DNA of 64,000 nucleotides. It comes from Massilia psychrophila. Its GTDB lineage: Bacteria > Pseudomonadota > Gammaproteobacteria > Burkholderiales > Burkholderiaceae_D. Below, piece after piece: positions 34,785 through 44,142 of the stretch. The position numbers and the translations under genes were made by a program. Below the pieces are notes generated by a model. That model was not told the origin of the DNA. It saw only the letters and a list, made by a program, of their open reading frames with translations, and made no database searches. Positions within the stretch are counted from its first letter, which is position 1. Each line of letters begins with the position of its first letter. The stretch spans positions 22,826 to 86,825 of the forward strand of contig NZ_PDOB01000019.1 in NCBI RefSeq assembly GCF_002760665.1. Direction: 5' to 3'.

Positions 34785-35488
34785 TCAGTGGCACCGTGTT
34801 GGAAATGACTGCAATGCTATCGCTTGGCTGCTATTGCAATCGTCAAGGGAATAAATTGGAAAAACGGCTGGGGGATCAACTTTCAGCTGGTTTGCCAACA
34901 ATTGGGCTCGGACCGGTAAGCGATTCCTAAGCCGGTGCACGAGGTCGGCGACAAAGCTTTTCCTCAACGCCTTGATGCTTTTTTGGTTAGCGTTCAGCTG
35001 CACTTCGTTGAGCCTGAACAGCCGCGGAAGCGCCTTTTTGTACTTAATTTCGTGGTGCAACCGATCCAGCGACTTTTCCGTTCCCCATCCCGAGCCGGCA
35101 AAGATGTTCACCCCTTCCCCGTAGATGCACTCGCACAGGTCGGAAAAGGCTATCTTGCTGGTAAGCTTACTTAGTTCAAGCCAGAACAAATAGTCTTCGC
35201 CGGCGTATACGAAAGGCGACGTGGTCGGTACCCGGCGCAACATGGTCAAGTCCATTGTTGCGCGCCGCTGCGGGCCCGCCGTTGGGCTGCTCGATAATCA
35301 CGATTCGCCCAGGATTGTCCCGTATGCGTCCGGCAAGTTCGGTCGTTGCCGGCACTGGTGATGAATCGTCGGTGACAATGATTCTCACATTAAAATTTCC
35401 TGTTTGCCGCAATACGGAGTCAACGGCCTTGCCCAAGATTCCAGTTTTTTTGGTAAAACGGAATAATTACAGCAATATTTTCGGTCAT
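34785..35488 (-). pseudogene. Broken glycosyltransferase family 2 gene
   Basis: The start at 35488 gives MTENIAVIIPFYQ, the typical GT2 N terminus. The frame then breaks at a run of seven A (plus-strand T at 35445-35451); shifting one base restores GKAVDSVLRQ and RIIVTDDSSPVPA. A second break near 35215 joins the first third of the protein (ending ...DHVAF) to a distant downstream part (YAGEDYLFWLELSK), so about 100 residues are missing between. The C-terminal 150 residues remain open. This is a non-functional remnant unless sequence errors explain both lesions. Confidence 0.75.
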
Positions 35489-35489
35489 A

Positions 35490-37334
35490 TCAAGCCTCTC
35501 GTTGTTTGTACCACTGCTCGAGCATCATCAGCACCCACACCATGGTACCGTGGTAGCCGGCGTGTTCGGACAAATGCTGGCCGACCAGCTGGTCGATGAA
35601 CTCGCCGCGCACGATCTTGCGTGCCTTCAAGTCGGTCAGGCTGTCGGTGGCCAGTTGCTGCAGCGGTTTGTGGTGCTGTAGCCAGACGCCGAACGGCAGG
35701 CCGAAACCGTGCTTTTGCTTGGTGATGATTTCGTTCGGCAGGAAGTCGCGCAGCGCTTCCTTAAAAAACCAGCGCAACTGCGTGCCATTGAGCTTTTGCT
35801 GCGGCGTCAGGCGCGCTGAAAATGCCACCATCTGGTCGTTCAGGAACGGGAACGCCACCTCCAGCCCGGCCAGTTCGCACGCCTTCACCACTTTTGGCAA
35901 GTCGTTGTCGGCCAGTGTGATCTTCAGGTCGAGTTCGAGCATCCGGTTGATCAGGCTGCCTGCCTCGCTCTTGCCGTAGGTGTGCGACAGGCTCGCCAGC
36001 GGGGTGCCGGCGTCGGCGCCGGCCAGGAACTCGTCGGTAAATACCTGCGACGGCCCGTAGCGGCCCAGCAGGTTGTAGGTTTCGAGCCGGGCCGGCATCG
36101 GCACCGAAGCCTGCTCGATATAGCTGCGCGCCTTGCGCACCAACTTGAAATGTTCGCCCGCCGGAAAATTGAATACCGCCGGTTCCAGCACGGCTTTGCG
36201 CAGCAAGCCGGGCACCCGCTCGTAGCGCGCAAACACGTGCTGCTTCGAATAGCGCTCGTTGCCGCCGAACAGTTCATCGCCGCCGTCGCCGCCGAAGATA
36301 CGCGTCACGCCGTCGGCCTGGGCCATCTTCGCGCAGTAGTAACCCGGCACCGCCGAGGCGTTACCGAACGGCTGGTCGAACACGCCGGCAATTTTCGGGA
36401 TCGCCGCCACCACGTCGTCGGGGGTGACGTAATACGCGTGGTGCTCGGTGCCGAAATGGCGCGACGCGATGCGCGCATATTCCATTTCGTCGTAGCCTTC
36501 CGCCTCGAAGCCGATCGAATAGGTCTTGGCGGGAGCTCCGCTTACCTCGCACAGGGTGCCGGCAATGGTCGAGCTGTCGGTGCCGCCGCTGAGAAAGGCG
36601 CCTACTTGCTGGCCACCGATCGCCGCGCGCACGCTGCTGCGCAACACGTCGCGGAACTCTTCCTTCAGCTCCGGCAGCGACTTGTTGCCATGCTCTTCGA
36701 ACCGCATGCGCCAGTACTGGTGGGTCTCGATGCGGCCCTGGCGGTACAGCAGGTATTCGCCCGGCAGCAGGCGCTGCTGGTTCGCGTGCACCGTGCCCGG
36801 ACTGGGCACCATGTGGAAGTACACATAATTGTAGATGCCTTGAGGGTCGATCCGGGCCGGCGTCAGCGGGTGACGCGCAATGGTGTCGGCGGACGAGCCG
36901 AATACCAGTGCCTCGCCGGCCAACTGGTACGACAGCGGCAGGGTACCCATGCGGTCGATCGCCAGCATCGCTTCGCCGGCGGCCTCGTCGATGATCGCCA
37001 GTACGAACGCACCGGACAGGCTGGCGCAGGCAAGCTGGGGCGACCTGCGCCACGCGTCCGCTAACGTCTTGCCGATGCCTTGCTCGGCCGCTTGCTGTGC
37101 CATGCGCGCATCAACCAGCCAGGCCTGGCCCCACAAGGCCACCGTCAGCGCGCCATTCTGGTACAGCTGGGCGCTGGCGCCAGCGGCGGCAACCGCCACC
37201 GCGCTGCTGCGCCCCTGCAAAGTCTGGACAGGGCTGGCGTCAAAGCGCCCCATCGGCGACGCCATCGCTTCGATCAGGCCGCGGTTATCGGCCGCGCTGG
37301 CTCCATTGCCGATCCATCCACACAAACCACTCAT
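35490..37334 (-). CDS. Asparagine synthase-like amidotransferase (second copy)
   Basis: A 614-residue AsnB homologue. The synthetase domain is intact (FLSGGTDSSTIAGTL, FGGDGGDELFGG). The glutaminase domain begins MSGLCGWIG, so the expected nucleophilic Cys is residue 5 rather than 2; unless the N terminus is trimmed, the glutaminase would not have a free N-terminal Cys. CTGGAGTG lies before the ATG at 37334 and no better start is visible. It could use another amine donor or be processed. It lies between the PLP decarboxylase and the broken GT2 gene in the minus operon. Confidence 0.8.
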   Translation of the reverse strand: MSGLCGWIGNGASAADNRGLIEAMASPMGRFDASPVQTLQGRSSAVAVAAAGASAQLYQNGALTVALWGQAWLVDARMAQQAAEQGIGKTLADAWRRSPQLACASLSGAFVLAIIDEAAGEAMLAIDRMGTLPLSYQLAGEALVFGSSADTIARHPLTPARIDPQGIYNYVYFHMVPSPGTVHANQQRLLPGEYLLYRQGRIETHQYWRMRFEEHGNKSLPELKEEFRDVLRSSVRAAIGGQQVGAFLSGGTDSSTIAGTLCEVSGAPAKTYSIGFEAEGYDEMEYARIASRHFGTEHHAYYVTPDDVVAAIPKIAGVFDQPFGNASAVPGYYCAKMAQADGVTRIFGGDGGDELFGGNERYSKQHVFARYERVPGLLRKAVLEPAVFNFPAGEHFKLVRKARSYIEQASVPMPARLETYNLLGRYGPSQVFTDEFLAGADAGTPLASLSHTYGKSEAGSLINRMLELDLKITLADNDLPKVVKACELAGLEVAFPFLNDQMVAFSARLTPQQKLNGTQLRWFFKEALRDFLPNEIITKQKHGFGLPFGVWLQHHKPLQQLATDSLTDLKARKIVRGEFIDQLVGQHLSEHAGYHGTMVWVLMMLEQWYKQREA

Positions 37335-37393
37335 TGCGACACTCCAGCGAAATCAGACATTCGGACACTTTCTTCGATGGCTCAGCGGCGTGC

Positions 37394-38629
37394 TCAGACC
37401 AGCACTTCGCGCGCGCCCGGGTGGCTGAGGAAGGCCACCGGACTGGCCGTGAGGCCGTAGGCGCCTGACTGGAACACCACCACCAGGTCGCCCACATCGG
37501 CCTTGGCCATTTCCATCTGGTCGGCCAGCAGGTCGAGCGGCGTGCACAGCGGTCCGACGGCGGAGGCGATTTCACGCTCGCCTCCGGTAACCCGGTTGCC
37601 AATGACGACGGGATAATTCTTGCGGATGACCTGGCCGAAGTTGCCGGACGCAGCCAAGTGATGGTGCAAGCCGCCGTCGGTGACCAGGTACACCTGGCCG
37701 CGCGAGACCTTACGTTCTATGACGCGGCTGACGTAAATACCGGCCTCGGCCACCAGATAGCGGCCCAGCTCGATCTGCACCTGCACGCCGGGCAGTGCAA
37801 GCAATACGCCGGGCAGCAGCAGCTTGAGGTTGGCGCCAACCGCTTCGAGGTCGAGCCGGCCTTCGCCAGGAAAGTACGGAATGCCGAAACCGCCGCCGAT
37901 GTTGAGCGTGCGCAGTGCTCTTGGCGCATGCGCGGCCAGCCGGATCGCCAGCGCAAAAGTTTTCTCGTGCGCTTCCTGGATCGACGCCGCTTTCAGGTTT
38001 TGCGAACCGCTGTAGATGTGGAAACCGTAGAAATCGAGGTCCAGTTCGCCAACGCGGCCAAGCATGGCGGGCACGCGTTCGGCATCGACGCCGAACTGCT
38101 TCGGGCCGCCGCCCATCTTCATGCCGGACGACTTCAGTTCGAAATCGGGGTTGACCCGCACCGCCACCTTCGGCCGTATGGCCAGCCGTTTGCCGGCCAC
38201 GGCGATGCGCTCCATCTCGGCTTCCGATTCCATGTTCAGCACCACGCCGGCGGCAATCGCGCAGGACAGGTCGGCATCGCTCTTGCCCGGGCCGGCAAAA
38301 CTGATCAGGCCGGAATCCATCGTGGTGTCGAGGGCGACGCGCTGCTCGCCGCCGGAAGCGATGTCGATGCCGTTCACCAGCGACGCCATGTGCTGCACCA
38401 CCGCCGGCATCGGATTGGCCTTCATCGCGTAATGCAGGTGGATCTCGGGCGGCAGGTACTGGCGCAGCAAGGCGACGCGCTCGGTCAGCTTGGCGCGGTC
38501 GTAGGCATAAAACGGTGTGCTGCCGACCCGTTCGGCCAGCCGGGTCAGCGCCATGCCGCCGACCTGGAGGCAATCGTCGACGACATCGAATTGGGTCATC
38601 GGCGCGTGTTGCGGACGGGCGGCATTCAT
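37394..38629 (-). CDS. PLP-dependent decarboxylase, exosortase A-associated
   Basis: A 411-residue protein of the group IV (alanine racemase-fold) decarboxylases. It has TPFYAYDRAKL, the Schiff-base Lys70 in HYAMKANP, HIYSGSQN, GGGFGIPYFPGEG, and a C-terminal FQSGAYGLTASP. It matches TIGR03099. It should remove CO2 from an amino acid such as diaminopimelate or ornithine; the substrate is not known. It overlaps the acyl-CoA ligase stop by ATGA, and the two probably act in sequence with the acyl carrier protein encoded in the divergent operon. Confidence 0.88.
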   Translation of the reverse strand: MNAARPQHAPMTQFDVVDDCLQVGGMALTRLAERVGSTPFYAYDRAKLTERVALLRQYLPPEIHLHYAMKANPMPAVVQHMASLVNGIDIASGGEQRVALDTTMDSGLISFAGPGKSDADLSCAIAAGVVLNMESEAEMERIAVAGKRLAIRPKVAVRVNPDFELKSSGMKMGGGPKQFGVDAERVPAMLGRVGELDLDFYGFHIYSGSQNLKAASIQEAHEKTFALAIRLAAHAPRALRTLNIGGGFGIPYFPGEGRLDLEAVGANLKLLLPGVLLALPGVQVQIELGRYLVAEAGIYVSRVIERKVSRGQVYLVTDGGLHHHLAASGNFGQVIRKNYPVVIGNRVTGGEREIASAVGPLCTPLDLLADQMEMAKADVGDLVVVFQSGAYGLTASPVAFLSHPGAREVLV

Positions 38630-40221
38630 TGTGCTGGTTCCATAAAAATATTTTCCAGTTGCATACTGAGCAACTTGCGGTCGATTTTGCCGTTCGGGTT
38701 ACGCGGCAGGCTGGTGTCGGACATCACGATACGGGCCGGCAGCATGTAGGCCGGCAGGTGCGGCTTGCAAGCCGCCATCAGGGTGTCGGCGTCAATCGCC
38801 ACGCCCTCCCTGGCGAAGGCAATCACGACGATGGCCTGGCCGAGGGTCGGATGGGCCACCCCGATGGCGGCCGCTTCGGCTATCTGTTCGCGGGCGTACA
38901 CCACCTCTTCGACTTCGCTCGGGCTGACCCGGTAACCCGAGGTCTTGATCATCTCGTCGTTGCGGCTGATGAAGTACAGGAAACCTTCCTCGTCCTTGCG
39001 CACGGTGTCGCCCGACCACACCGCCATTTCGGTCAGCGGCAGGCCGTGATGGTTTGAGGCGACCGGCTTGAACCGCTCTGCCGTCTTGGCGCGGTCGTTC
39101 CAGTAGCCGAGCGACACGAGCGCGCCGCGGTGCACCAGTTCGCCCGCTTCGCCGGGGTCGCATTCGCTGCCGTCGGGGCGCAGCACGACCACTTCGGCGT
39201 TCGGGATCGCCTTGCCCATCGAATCGGGGCGCCGGTCCAGCTGTTCCGGCGACAGGAAGGTGGAACGGAATGCCTCGGTCAGGCCGTACATCAGGAACGG
39301 CCGGGCATTTGGCAGCGCACGGCGCAGCGCATCGAGGGTCGGGCGCTGCATGGCGCCGCCCGAATTGGTGAGATAGCGCAGCGTGCAGTCGGCCGGCCAG
39401 CTCAGCGGGGCAACCTGGATCCACAGCGGCGGCACCGCAGCCAGGCCGGTGATACGTTCGGCCACCACCGCCTTGACGATATCGCGCGGCAGCAGGTAAT
39501 TGATCAGCACGGCGGTAGCGCCGGCATAAAAGGCCGTCGTCAGCTGCGACAGGCCATAGTCGAAACTGAGCGGCAGCACGGCCAGGATGCGGTCGGACGC
39601 GGTGTTTTCCAGGTAGCTGGCGACGCTGGTGGCGCCGGCCACCATGTTGCGGTGTGACAGCACCACACCCTTCGGCTTGCCGGTACTGCCCGAGGTGTAC
39701 AGGATGGCGGCGATATCGGCGTCGATCACCCGGTGTGCGCGCTTTAGGGTCTCGCCCGAGGCGGCGAAACCATTCCAGGCCTGCACGGCAACCGCCTCGA
39801 TGGCCGGCAGCGTGTCGATAGCGGCCGCGCCGGTAACGATGGCCAGTTTGAGGTCGGCACACAGCGACAGCGCCGGCGCCAGCAGGCGCAGCCTGTCGGC
39901 CGAGGTGACCAGCACCCGCACGTTGCAATCGGCCAGGATATAAGCGACCTGCTCGGGCTTGAGAAGTGGATTGACCGGCACGAACACGCCGCCGGCAGCG
40001 GCGGCGCCAAACATTGCCGTGACGTTCTCGACGTTTTTTTCGAGGTAAACGGCGACCCGTTCGCCGCGGCCAAGGCCGGCGCTCAGCAAGGCGTTGGCAA
40101 CCTGGCGGACGGCATCGGCCAGGGTGGCGTAGTCGAGCCGGCGCTGGCCGGCAACCAGCGCTTCGGCGCGCGGGGTGCGCTTAGCCGAGTTAAAGATGAA
40201 TTCGTGGATCAGGTCACTCAT
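38626..40221 (-). CDS. AMP-forming acyl-CoA/aminoacyl ligase, exosortase A-associated
   Basis: A 531-residue ANL-superfamily enzyme. It has the P-loop YTSGSTGKPKG at about 175-185, then YGLTEAFRSTFL, the hinge SGDTVRKDEEG, and a C-terminal catalytic Lys in NPNGKIDRKLL. It matches TIGR03098. It probably activates an amino acid or acyl group and loads it onto the ACP encoded at 45238. ATG 40221 is chosen as the family N terminus (MSDLIHEFI); a Leu-rich 12-residue extension is possible upstream. Confidence 0.88.
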   Translation of the reverse strand: MSDLIHEFIFNSAKRTPRAEALVAGQRRLDYATLADAVRQVANALLSAGLGRGERVAVYLEKNVENVTAMFGAAAAGGVFVPVNPLLKPEQVAYILADCNVRVLVTSADRLRLLAPALSLCADLKLAIVTGAAAIDTLPAIEAVAVQAWNGFAASGETLKRAHRVIDADIAAILYTSGSTGKPKGVVLSHRNMVAGATSVASYLENTASDRILAVLPLSFDYGLSQLTTAFYAGATAVLINYLLPRDIVKAVVAERITGLAAVPPLWIQVAPLSWPADCTLRYLTNSGGAMQRPTLDALRRALPNARPFLMYGLTEAFRSTFLSPEQLDRRPDSMGKAIPNAEVVVLRPDGSECDPGEAGELVHRGALVSLGYWNDRAKTAERFKPVASNHHGLPLTEMAVWSGDTVRKDEEGFLYFISRNDEMIKTSGYRVSPSEVEEVVYAREQIAEAAAIGVAHPTLGQAIVVIAFAREGVAIDADTLMAACKPHLPAYMLPARIVMSDTSLPRNPNGKIDRKLLSMQLENIFMEPAQ

Positions 40222-40324
40222 GCGTTCTGTCGTTTCTTGCAAAGATAGGCGCAACATTATTTGAATTACTGCAACATAGATCGAATATTAGCATTTTATT
40301 ATCTAAATCGTTGGTCGATTCGAC

Positions 40325-41105
40325 TCAGTTGTGGCTGCCAGCCGACGCATTCTTTGAATCGGCATGCTTTTCGAACAGAACGTGAATCCATTTCGGCCGT
40401 GGCGTGACGAACGGCGCCTGCGCCTTACGGGCCAGCACGGCAGCTTTGGTCAAGGCACCTGTCGGCCAGCGTGCGTGCGACCGGTGTCGCCAACGCCGCA
40501 CTGCAATGAATGCAGGGCTCGTCCTGGCCGTAGGTGCCGTACGGATTGCCAGCCGCCGCCATTAGCCGGGTCGACAGGAAATTGCTAACTTCCGACGTCT
40601 GCCCGACGAAGCTGGTTTGTGCAATCCGGCAGCCGGCGAACAGCTCGCTCAGCCGCTTCTCGTCGAATCGGTTGACGTGCCCCCATGGCGGGTTGGTCTT
40701 GCCGCAGTTCGAACAGGTCGAGCGGTCCAGCCGCAGATCCTGCTTGTACGGCACGCCGATCAGCAGGTGGCGGCGCGCCACCCGCGCCAGTTCCGCGCAC
40801 GCCGTCTCGAGCAAGACGCTGGGAATATGTTCGAGCACTTCGGCGCAAAATACCAGCTCGAAACTGCCGTCGGCAAAATCGAGCGCGGTAGCGTCGCCCT
40901 TTACGCAGGTGATGCGCGGGTCGTGAATGGCGGGCTGCTCCAGGTCAAGCGCGGTGACGCTCACACCGCGATCGGCCAGCGCCATCGAGATAAAACCATC
41001 GCGCGCGCCGATGTCCACCGCCGTGCCTGCTTGCGGGGGAAGCATCGCCATCAAATCGGCTACGCGTGCCCTTTCAATCTCAGTCAGTCGCCAGTCAGCT
41101 TGCAT
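40325..41105 (-). pseudogene. SAM-dependent methyltransferase with a C-terminal frameshift
   Basis: A class I methyltransferase: VDIGARDGFISMALADRG (motif I), FELVFCAEVLEHIPS, and a possible zinc-binding CSNC / CIHC pair. In the frame as read, the protein stops at 40425 after 226 residues with an unlikely tail (CLDQSCRAGP). If one base near 40457 is removed, the frame continues as LTKAAVLARKAQAPFVTPRPKWIHVLFEKH and ends at 40325, a natural C terminus. So there is either a real frameshift or an assembly error. The catalytic part is complete and may still work. GGAGA precedes the ATG at 41105. Confidence 0.7.
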
Positions 41106-41147
41106 GCAAGTCTCCAAAGGATGCAGCACATTGAAAAATGAAGCCGC

Positions 41148-42644
41148 CTACACCAGGTTCAGGCGCAAGCCGAGCTTGCGCACCGCATCGCCGGCGCGGT
41201 CAAGGCAAGCACGTTCAGCGCCGTCGGGGCGGCCCGACATGCGCCACAGCAAATACAAGGTGGCGGCGTACACCGCGGCGCCGGCCGCCACACACAGCAG
41301 CAATGCCAGTACATACGCAGGCGTCTCGTCGCCCAGCGCGAGCTGGCGTTTCAGGCCCAGCAGCGCGAATGCCATGATCAGCGACGCCAGGGCTGGTCGC
41401 CACAGCCGGGCACCGTAGGCAAACGCCGATAAATGCAGTTGCCTGGCGATCAGCACCTGGTTGACCGGCACCATGCAGATCGCCGTAATGAGAAACGACC
41501 AGGCGGCGCCTGTCGCCCCCCAGTACCAGGTCGCCGGCAGCAGTAAGGTGAACAATACGACGAACTGGGCTCCTGCGACAGCCGTGATCAGCCTTGGCCG
41601 CCCTACCGCCAGGTAGACGTAGCCAATATTTGTTTGCAGCGCGGTTAACACGCCATAGACAGCAAGCACTTGGATCAGCGGGATGGCGCTCAGCCATTTC
41701 CAGCCGAGCACTGCGGGCACCATCAAGTCTGCCACCGCGGCGATGCCGATACCTGCCGGCAGTGCGAACAGCGCGATGGCCGAAATAACTCCGAGGAAGC
41801 TGTTGCGCAATTGGTCAATGTCGTGGGCAAGCCGCGAATAACCGGGAAAGGCGGCGCGGTTGATCGGCGCGACCAGCTCGGTGGTTGGCAACGTCGAGAT
41901 TTCAGAGGAAACAGTGTAGATGCCCAGCCCGGCGACCCCAGCGAACTTGCCGATGACAAATTCAGCCGCACGTCCGTTCAAGAAAGACAGCAAGTTATTT
42001 ATGAATAACCATTTCGATGCATGGAACAGCTCGGACCTGGCTTTCAGCGAGAAGCGCGGCCGATAAGCGCTGACATAATAAGACAGTAATACCGCCGCCA
42101 GCGTTCCGGTTAACTGCCCAATCGCCAGCGCCCAATAGCTGCGCAGCCAAAACGCGATCGGGATCGTAACCAATACCGGCGCCAGCCGCTTGCAAAGCAT
42201 GTAGTTGAATTCGCGGTCGAAGCGCATCTCGCGGCGGAAGATGACGGGGCCGATATTGGCGAAGCCAGCGGCAAAACAGCCAACCGCCAGCGTATAGACC
42301 ACCGCTTCGAGTCGCGGCTCGCGGTAAAAGACGGCGACGAAATGGGCCAGCACGGCCAGCAGCGCCGCGCACAGCATGCCGAACAGCACGTTGAACGTCC
42401 ATACCGTGTCGAACTGGTCACGGCCGGCATCGGCCTTTTGGATCAGGTGGACGTCGAAATTAAAGGCAAACAGCAGCTGCAGCGCGCCAATCAGCATCAT
42501 CGCGATGGCAATCAGGCCAAAGTCGGCCGGCGCCAGCAGCCTGGCCAGCACAATGGTGCTGACGAGACCGACCCCACGATCGATCAGCTTGAATGCCACC
42601 ATCCACATCGCGCCCTTGGCAATTTCGTCGTTAATTTTTTCCAA
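41148..42644 (-). CDS. Lipopolysaccharide/polysaccharide flippase (MOP family)
   Basis: A 498-residue polytopic protein with about 12-14 hydrophobic helices and the Wzx-like N terminus GAMWMVAFKLIDRGVGLVSTIVLARLLAPADFGLIA. It would flip the undecaprenol-linked repeat unit across the inner membrane. It appears to begin with TTG at 42644 (GGAAGG about 11 bases upstream); an ATG 12 codons later is the alternative. First gene of the minus operon, separated by 202 bp from the divergent DegT gene. Confidence 0.88.
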   Translation of the reverse strand: MEKINDEIAKGAMWMVAFKLIDRGVGLVSTIVLARLLAPADFGLIAIAMMLIGALQLLFAFNFDVHLIQKADAGRDQFDTVWTFNVLFGMLCAALLAVLAHFVAVFYREPRLEAVVYTLAVGCFAAGFANIGPVIFRREMRFDREFNYMLCKRLAPVLVTIPIAFWLRSYWALAIGQLTGTLAAVLLSYYVSAYRPRFSLKARSELFHASKWLFINNLLSFLNGRAAEFVIGKFAGVAGLGIYTVSSEISTLPTTELVAPINRAAFPGYSRLAHDIDQLRNSFLGVISAIALFALPAGIGIAAVADLMVPAVLGWKWLSAIPLIQVLAVYGVLTALQTNIGYVYLAVGRPRLITAVAGAQFVVLFTLLLPATWYWGATGAAWSFLITAICMVPVNQVLIARQLHLSAFAYGARLWRPALASLIMAFALLGLKRQLALGDETPAYVLALLLCVAAGAAVYAATLYLLWRMSGRPDGAERACLDRAGDAVRKLGLRLNLV

Positions 42645-42846
42645 GGACTAGCTACCTTCCGCGATTGAGTCGCAACGCCATGCGGCCAGGCGTCTGGGCT
42701 CGTATTGTAGCAGCAAAAAATTGCCGATTTGTATCGAATATCCTTATTTTCTGCAACAAACCATGCTCATTTACATTACCGTGCAGCCAATTTTTGCCCT
42801 GCCGGGTTATACTCGAGAATGATGTAAAAATGGAAACTGAAGAATC
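42645..42846. promoter_or_regulatory. Divergent promoter region, flippase/DegT operons
   Basis: A 202-bp AT-richer gap between two divergent operons. On the plus strand TATACT (about 42808-42820) could be a -10 element before the aminotransferase gene, but no -35 is convincing. No sigma-54 site or PrsR-type box was found here, and I see no small gene. Confidence 0.4.
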
Positions 42847-44142
42847 ATGGATACGCATGAAAAGCAGCCGGTCAACCGGGCTGTGCACCACCCCGCCGGC
42901 GTCGGTGGCGCCGCCGCGCCGGGCCTGGCACTGGCCGCGCCGCCGGTCCGTCCTGAATATCCGGCCGCCCATGCGCCGGTAAAACCGGTGCTGTCGTTTG
43001 CCTCTTTTCTCACACGCGGTGCGCCGCCGGTGCCCTCAATCCTGGATGTCGGCAACGCCAAACTGGTCACTAGCGGACGCATCGCGATTGCGCTGGCACT
43101 GCGCGAGATGAAGGTCGGCCCCGGCGACTGCGTGCTGGTTCCGGCGTTCCACTGCGCCTCGATGATCGAACCGGTAACCTGGGCCGGCGCTATTCCGGTG
43201 TTCTACCGCATCAAGGCCGATACCTCGGTTGACCTCGATGATGTCGCCGCCAAGATCGACGGCAACGTCAAGGTAATAATGGTCACCAACTATTTTGGCT
43301 TCCCGCAGGATTTGTCGGGCATCCGCGCGTTTTGCGACAGCCGCGGCTTGCTGATGCTGGAAGATTGCGCCCATTGTTTCCTCGGCCAGCAGCAGGGACG
43401 ACCAGTCGGTTCCTACGGCGATTACGCGATTGCCAGCAGCATGAAGTTCTATCCGATTTACGAAGGCGGCATGCTGTTGTCGGCACGTCATTCGCTCGCC
43501 CCGGTCGCGCTGCACTCGGGCGGCATTGGTTTCGAAGCGAAAGCAGCGCTCAATGCGCTCGAAGACAGTTTTCAATATGGCCGGCTCGGGCTGGTAAAAG
43601 CCCTGCTGTGGCTGCCGCTGGCGAGCAAGGACCTGCTGTGGCGCTCGATCAAAGCGCGCAAGATCACGACTACCCAGTCGATGGTGCCGGGCTCGTCCGA
43701 GGGCGGCTTCAGTTTCGACCCCGCCTGGCTCGACAAGCGCTCTTCGCTGTTCTCGCGCTGGATGTTGAAACTGGTCTCGCGCTCCCGCATGGGTGCGCTG
43801 CGGCGCCAAAATTACCTGAAATTTGCGGCGGCGCTGGCGGGCCTGCCCGGCTGCCGTCCGCTGTTTGCGACCCTGCCCGAAGGAGTGTTTCCCTGGGTTT
43901 TCCCGTTGATCACCGACCATCCACAAACGGTATTCCACACCTTGAAGTCGCAGGGCGTGCCGATCATCCGCTTCGGCGAATACCTTTGGCCCGGCGTCGA
44001 TGCGACAGTTTGCGTCAACAGCGTCGAGCTTTCGCGCTGTGTGATGTCGTTTTCCTGCCACCAAGAATTGCGCGGCAAGGAGCTGGACTGGATGATCATT
44101 AAAATTAAGGATGCGCTGCTTTCGCACCGCTCGCCATCATGA
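42847..44142 (+). CDS. DegT/DnrJ/EryC1/StrS aminotransferase
   Basis: A 431-residue PLP-dependent sugar aminotransferase. After a disordered Ala/Pro-rich start (about 1-45), the fold shows VTSGRIAIALALREMKVGPGDCVLVPAFHC, LEDCAHCFLG (171-180) and the Schiff-base Lys200 in SSMKFYPIYEGG. It probably makes an amino sugar from a ketosugar nucleotide. The PIYEGG after Lys is a divergent form, so its target may differ from standard ArnB-like enzymes. First gene of the plus operon; its stop overlaps the next ATG. Confidence 0.82.
   Translation: MDTHEKQPVNRAVHHPAGVGGAAAPGLALAAPPVRPEYPAAHAPVKPVLSFASFLTRGAPPVPSILDVGNAKLVTSGRIAIALALREMKVGPGDCVLVPAFHCASMIEPVTWAGAIPVFYRIKADTSVDLDDVAAKIDGNVKVIMVTNYFGFPQDLSGIRAFCDSRGLLMLEDCAHCFLGQQQGRPVGSYGDYAIASSMKFYPIYEGGMLLSARHSLAPVALHSGGIGFEAKAALNALEDSFQYGRLGLVKALLWLPLASKDLLWRSIKARKITTTQSMVPGSSEGGFSFDPAWLDKRSSLFSRWMLKLVSRSRMGALRRQNYLKFAAALAGLPGCRPLFATLPEGVFPWVFPLITDHPQTVFHTLKSQGVPIIRFGEYLWPGVDATVCVNSVELSRCVMSFSCHQELRGKELDWMIIKIKDALLSHRSPS

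Noticed and set aside
35490..38629. A lasso-peptide cluster formed by the AsnB homologue with the PqqD-like protein
   Set aside because: The two are more than 24 kb apart, no transglutaminase-like leader protease or short precursor peptide is present, and the AsnB homologues fit exosortase-locus families.
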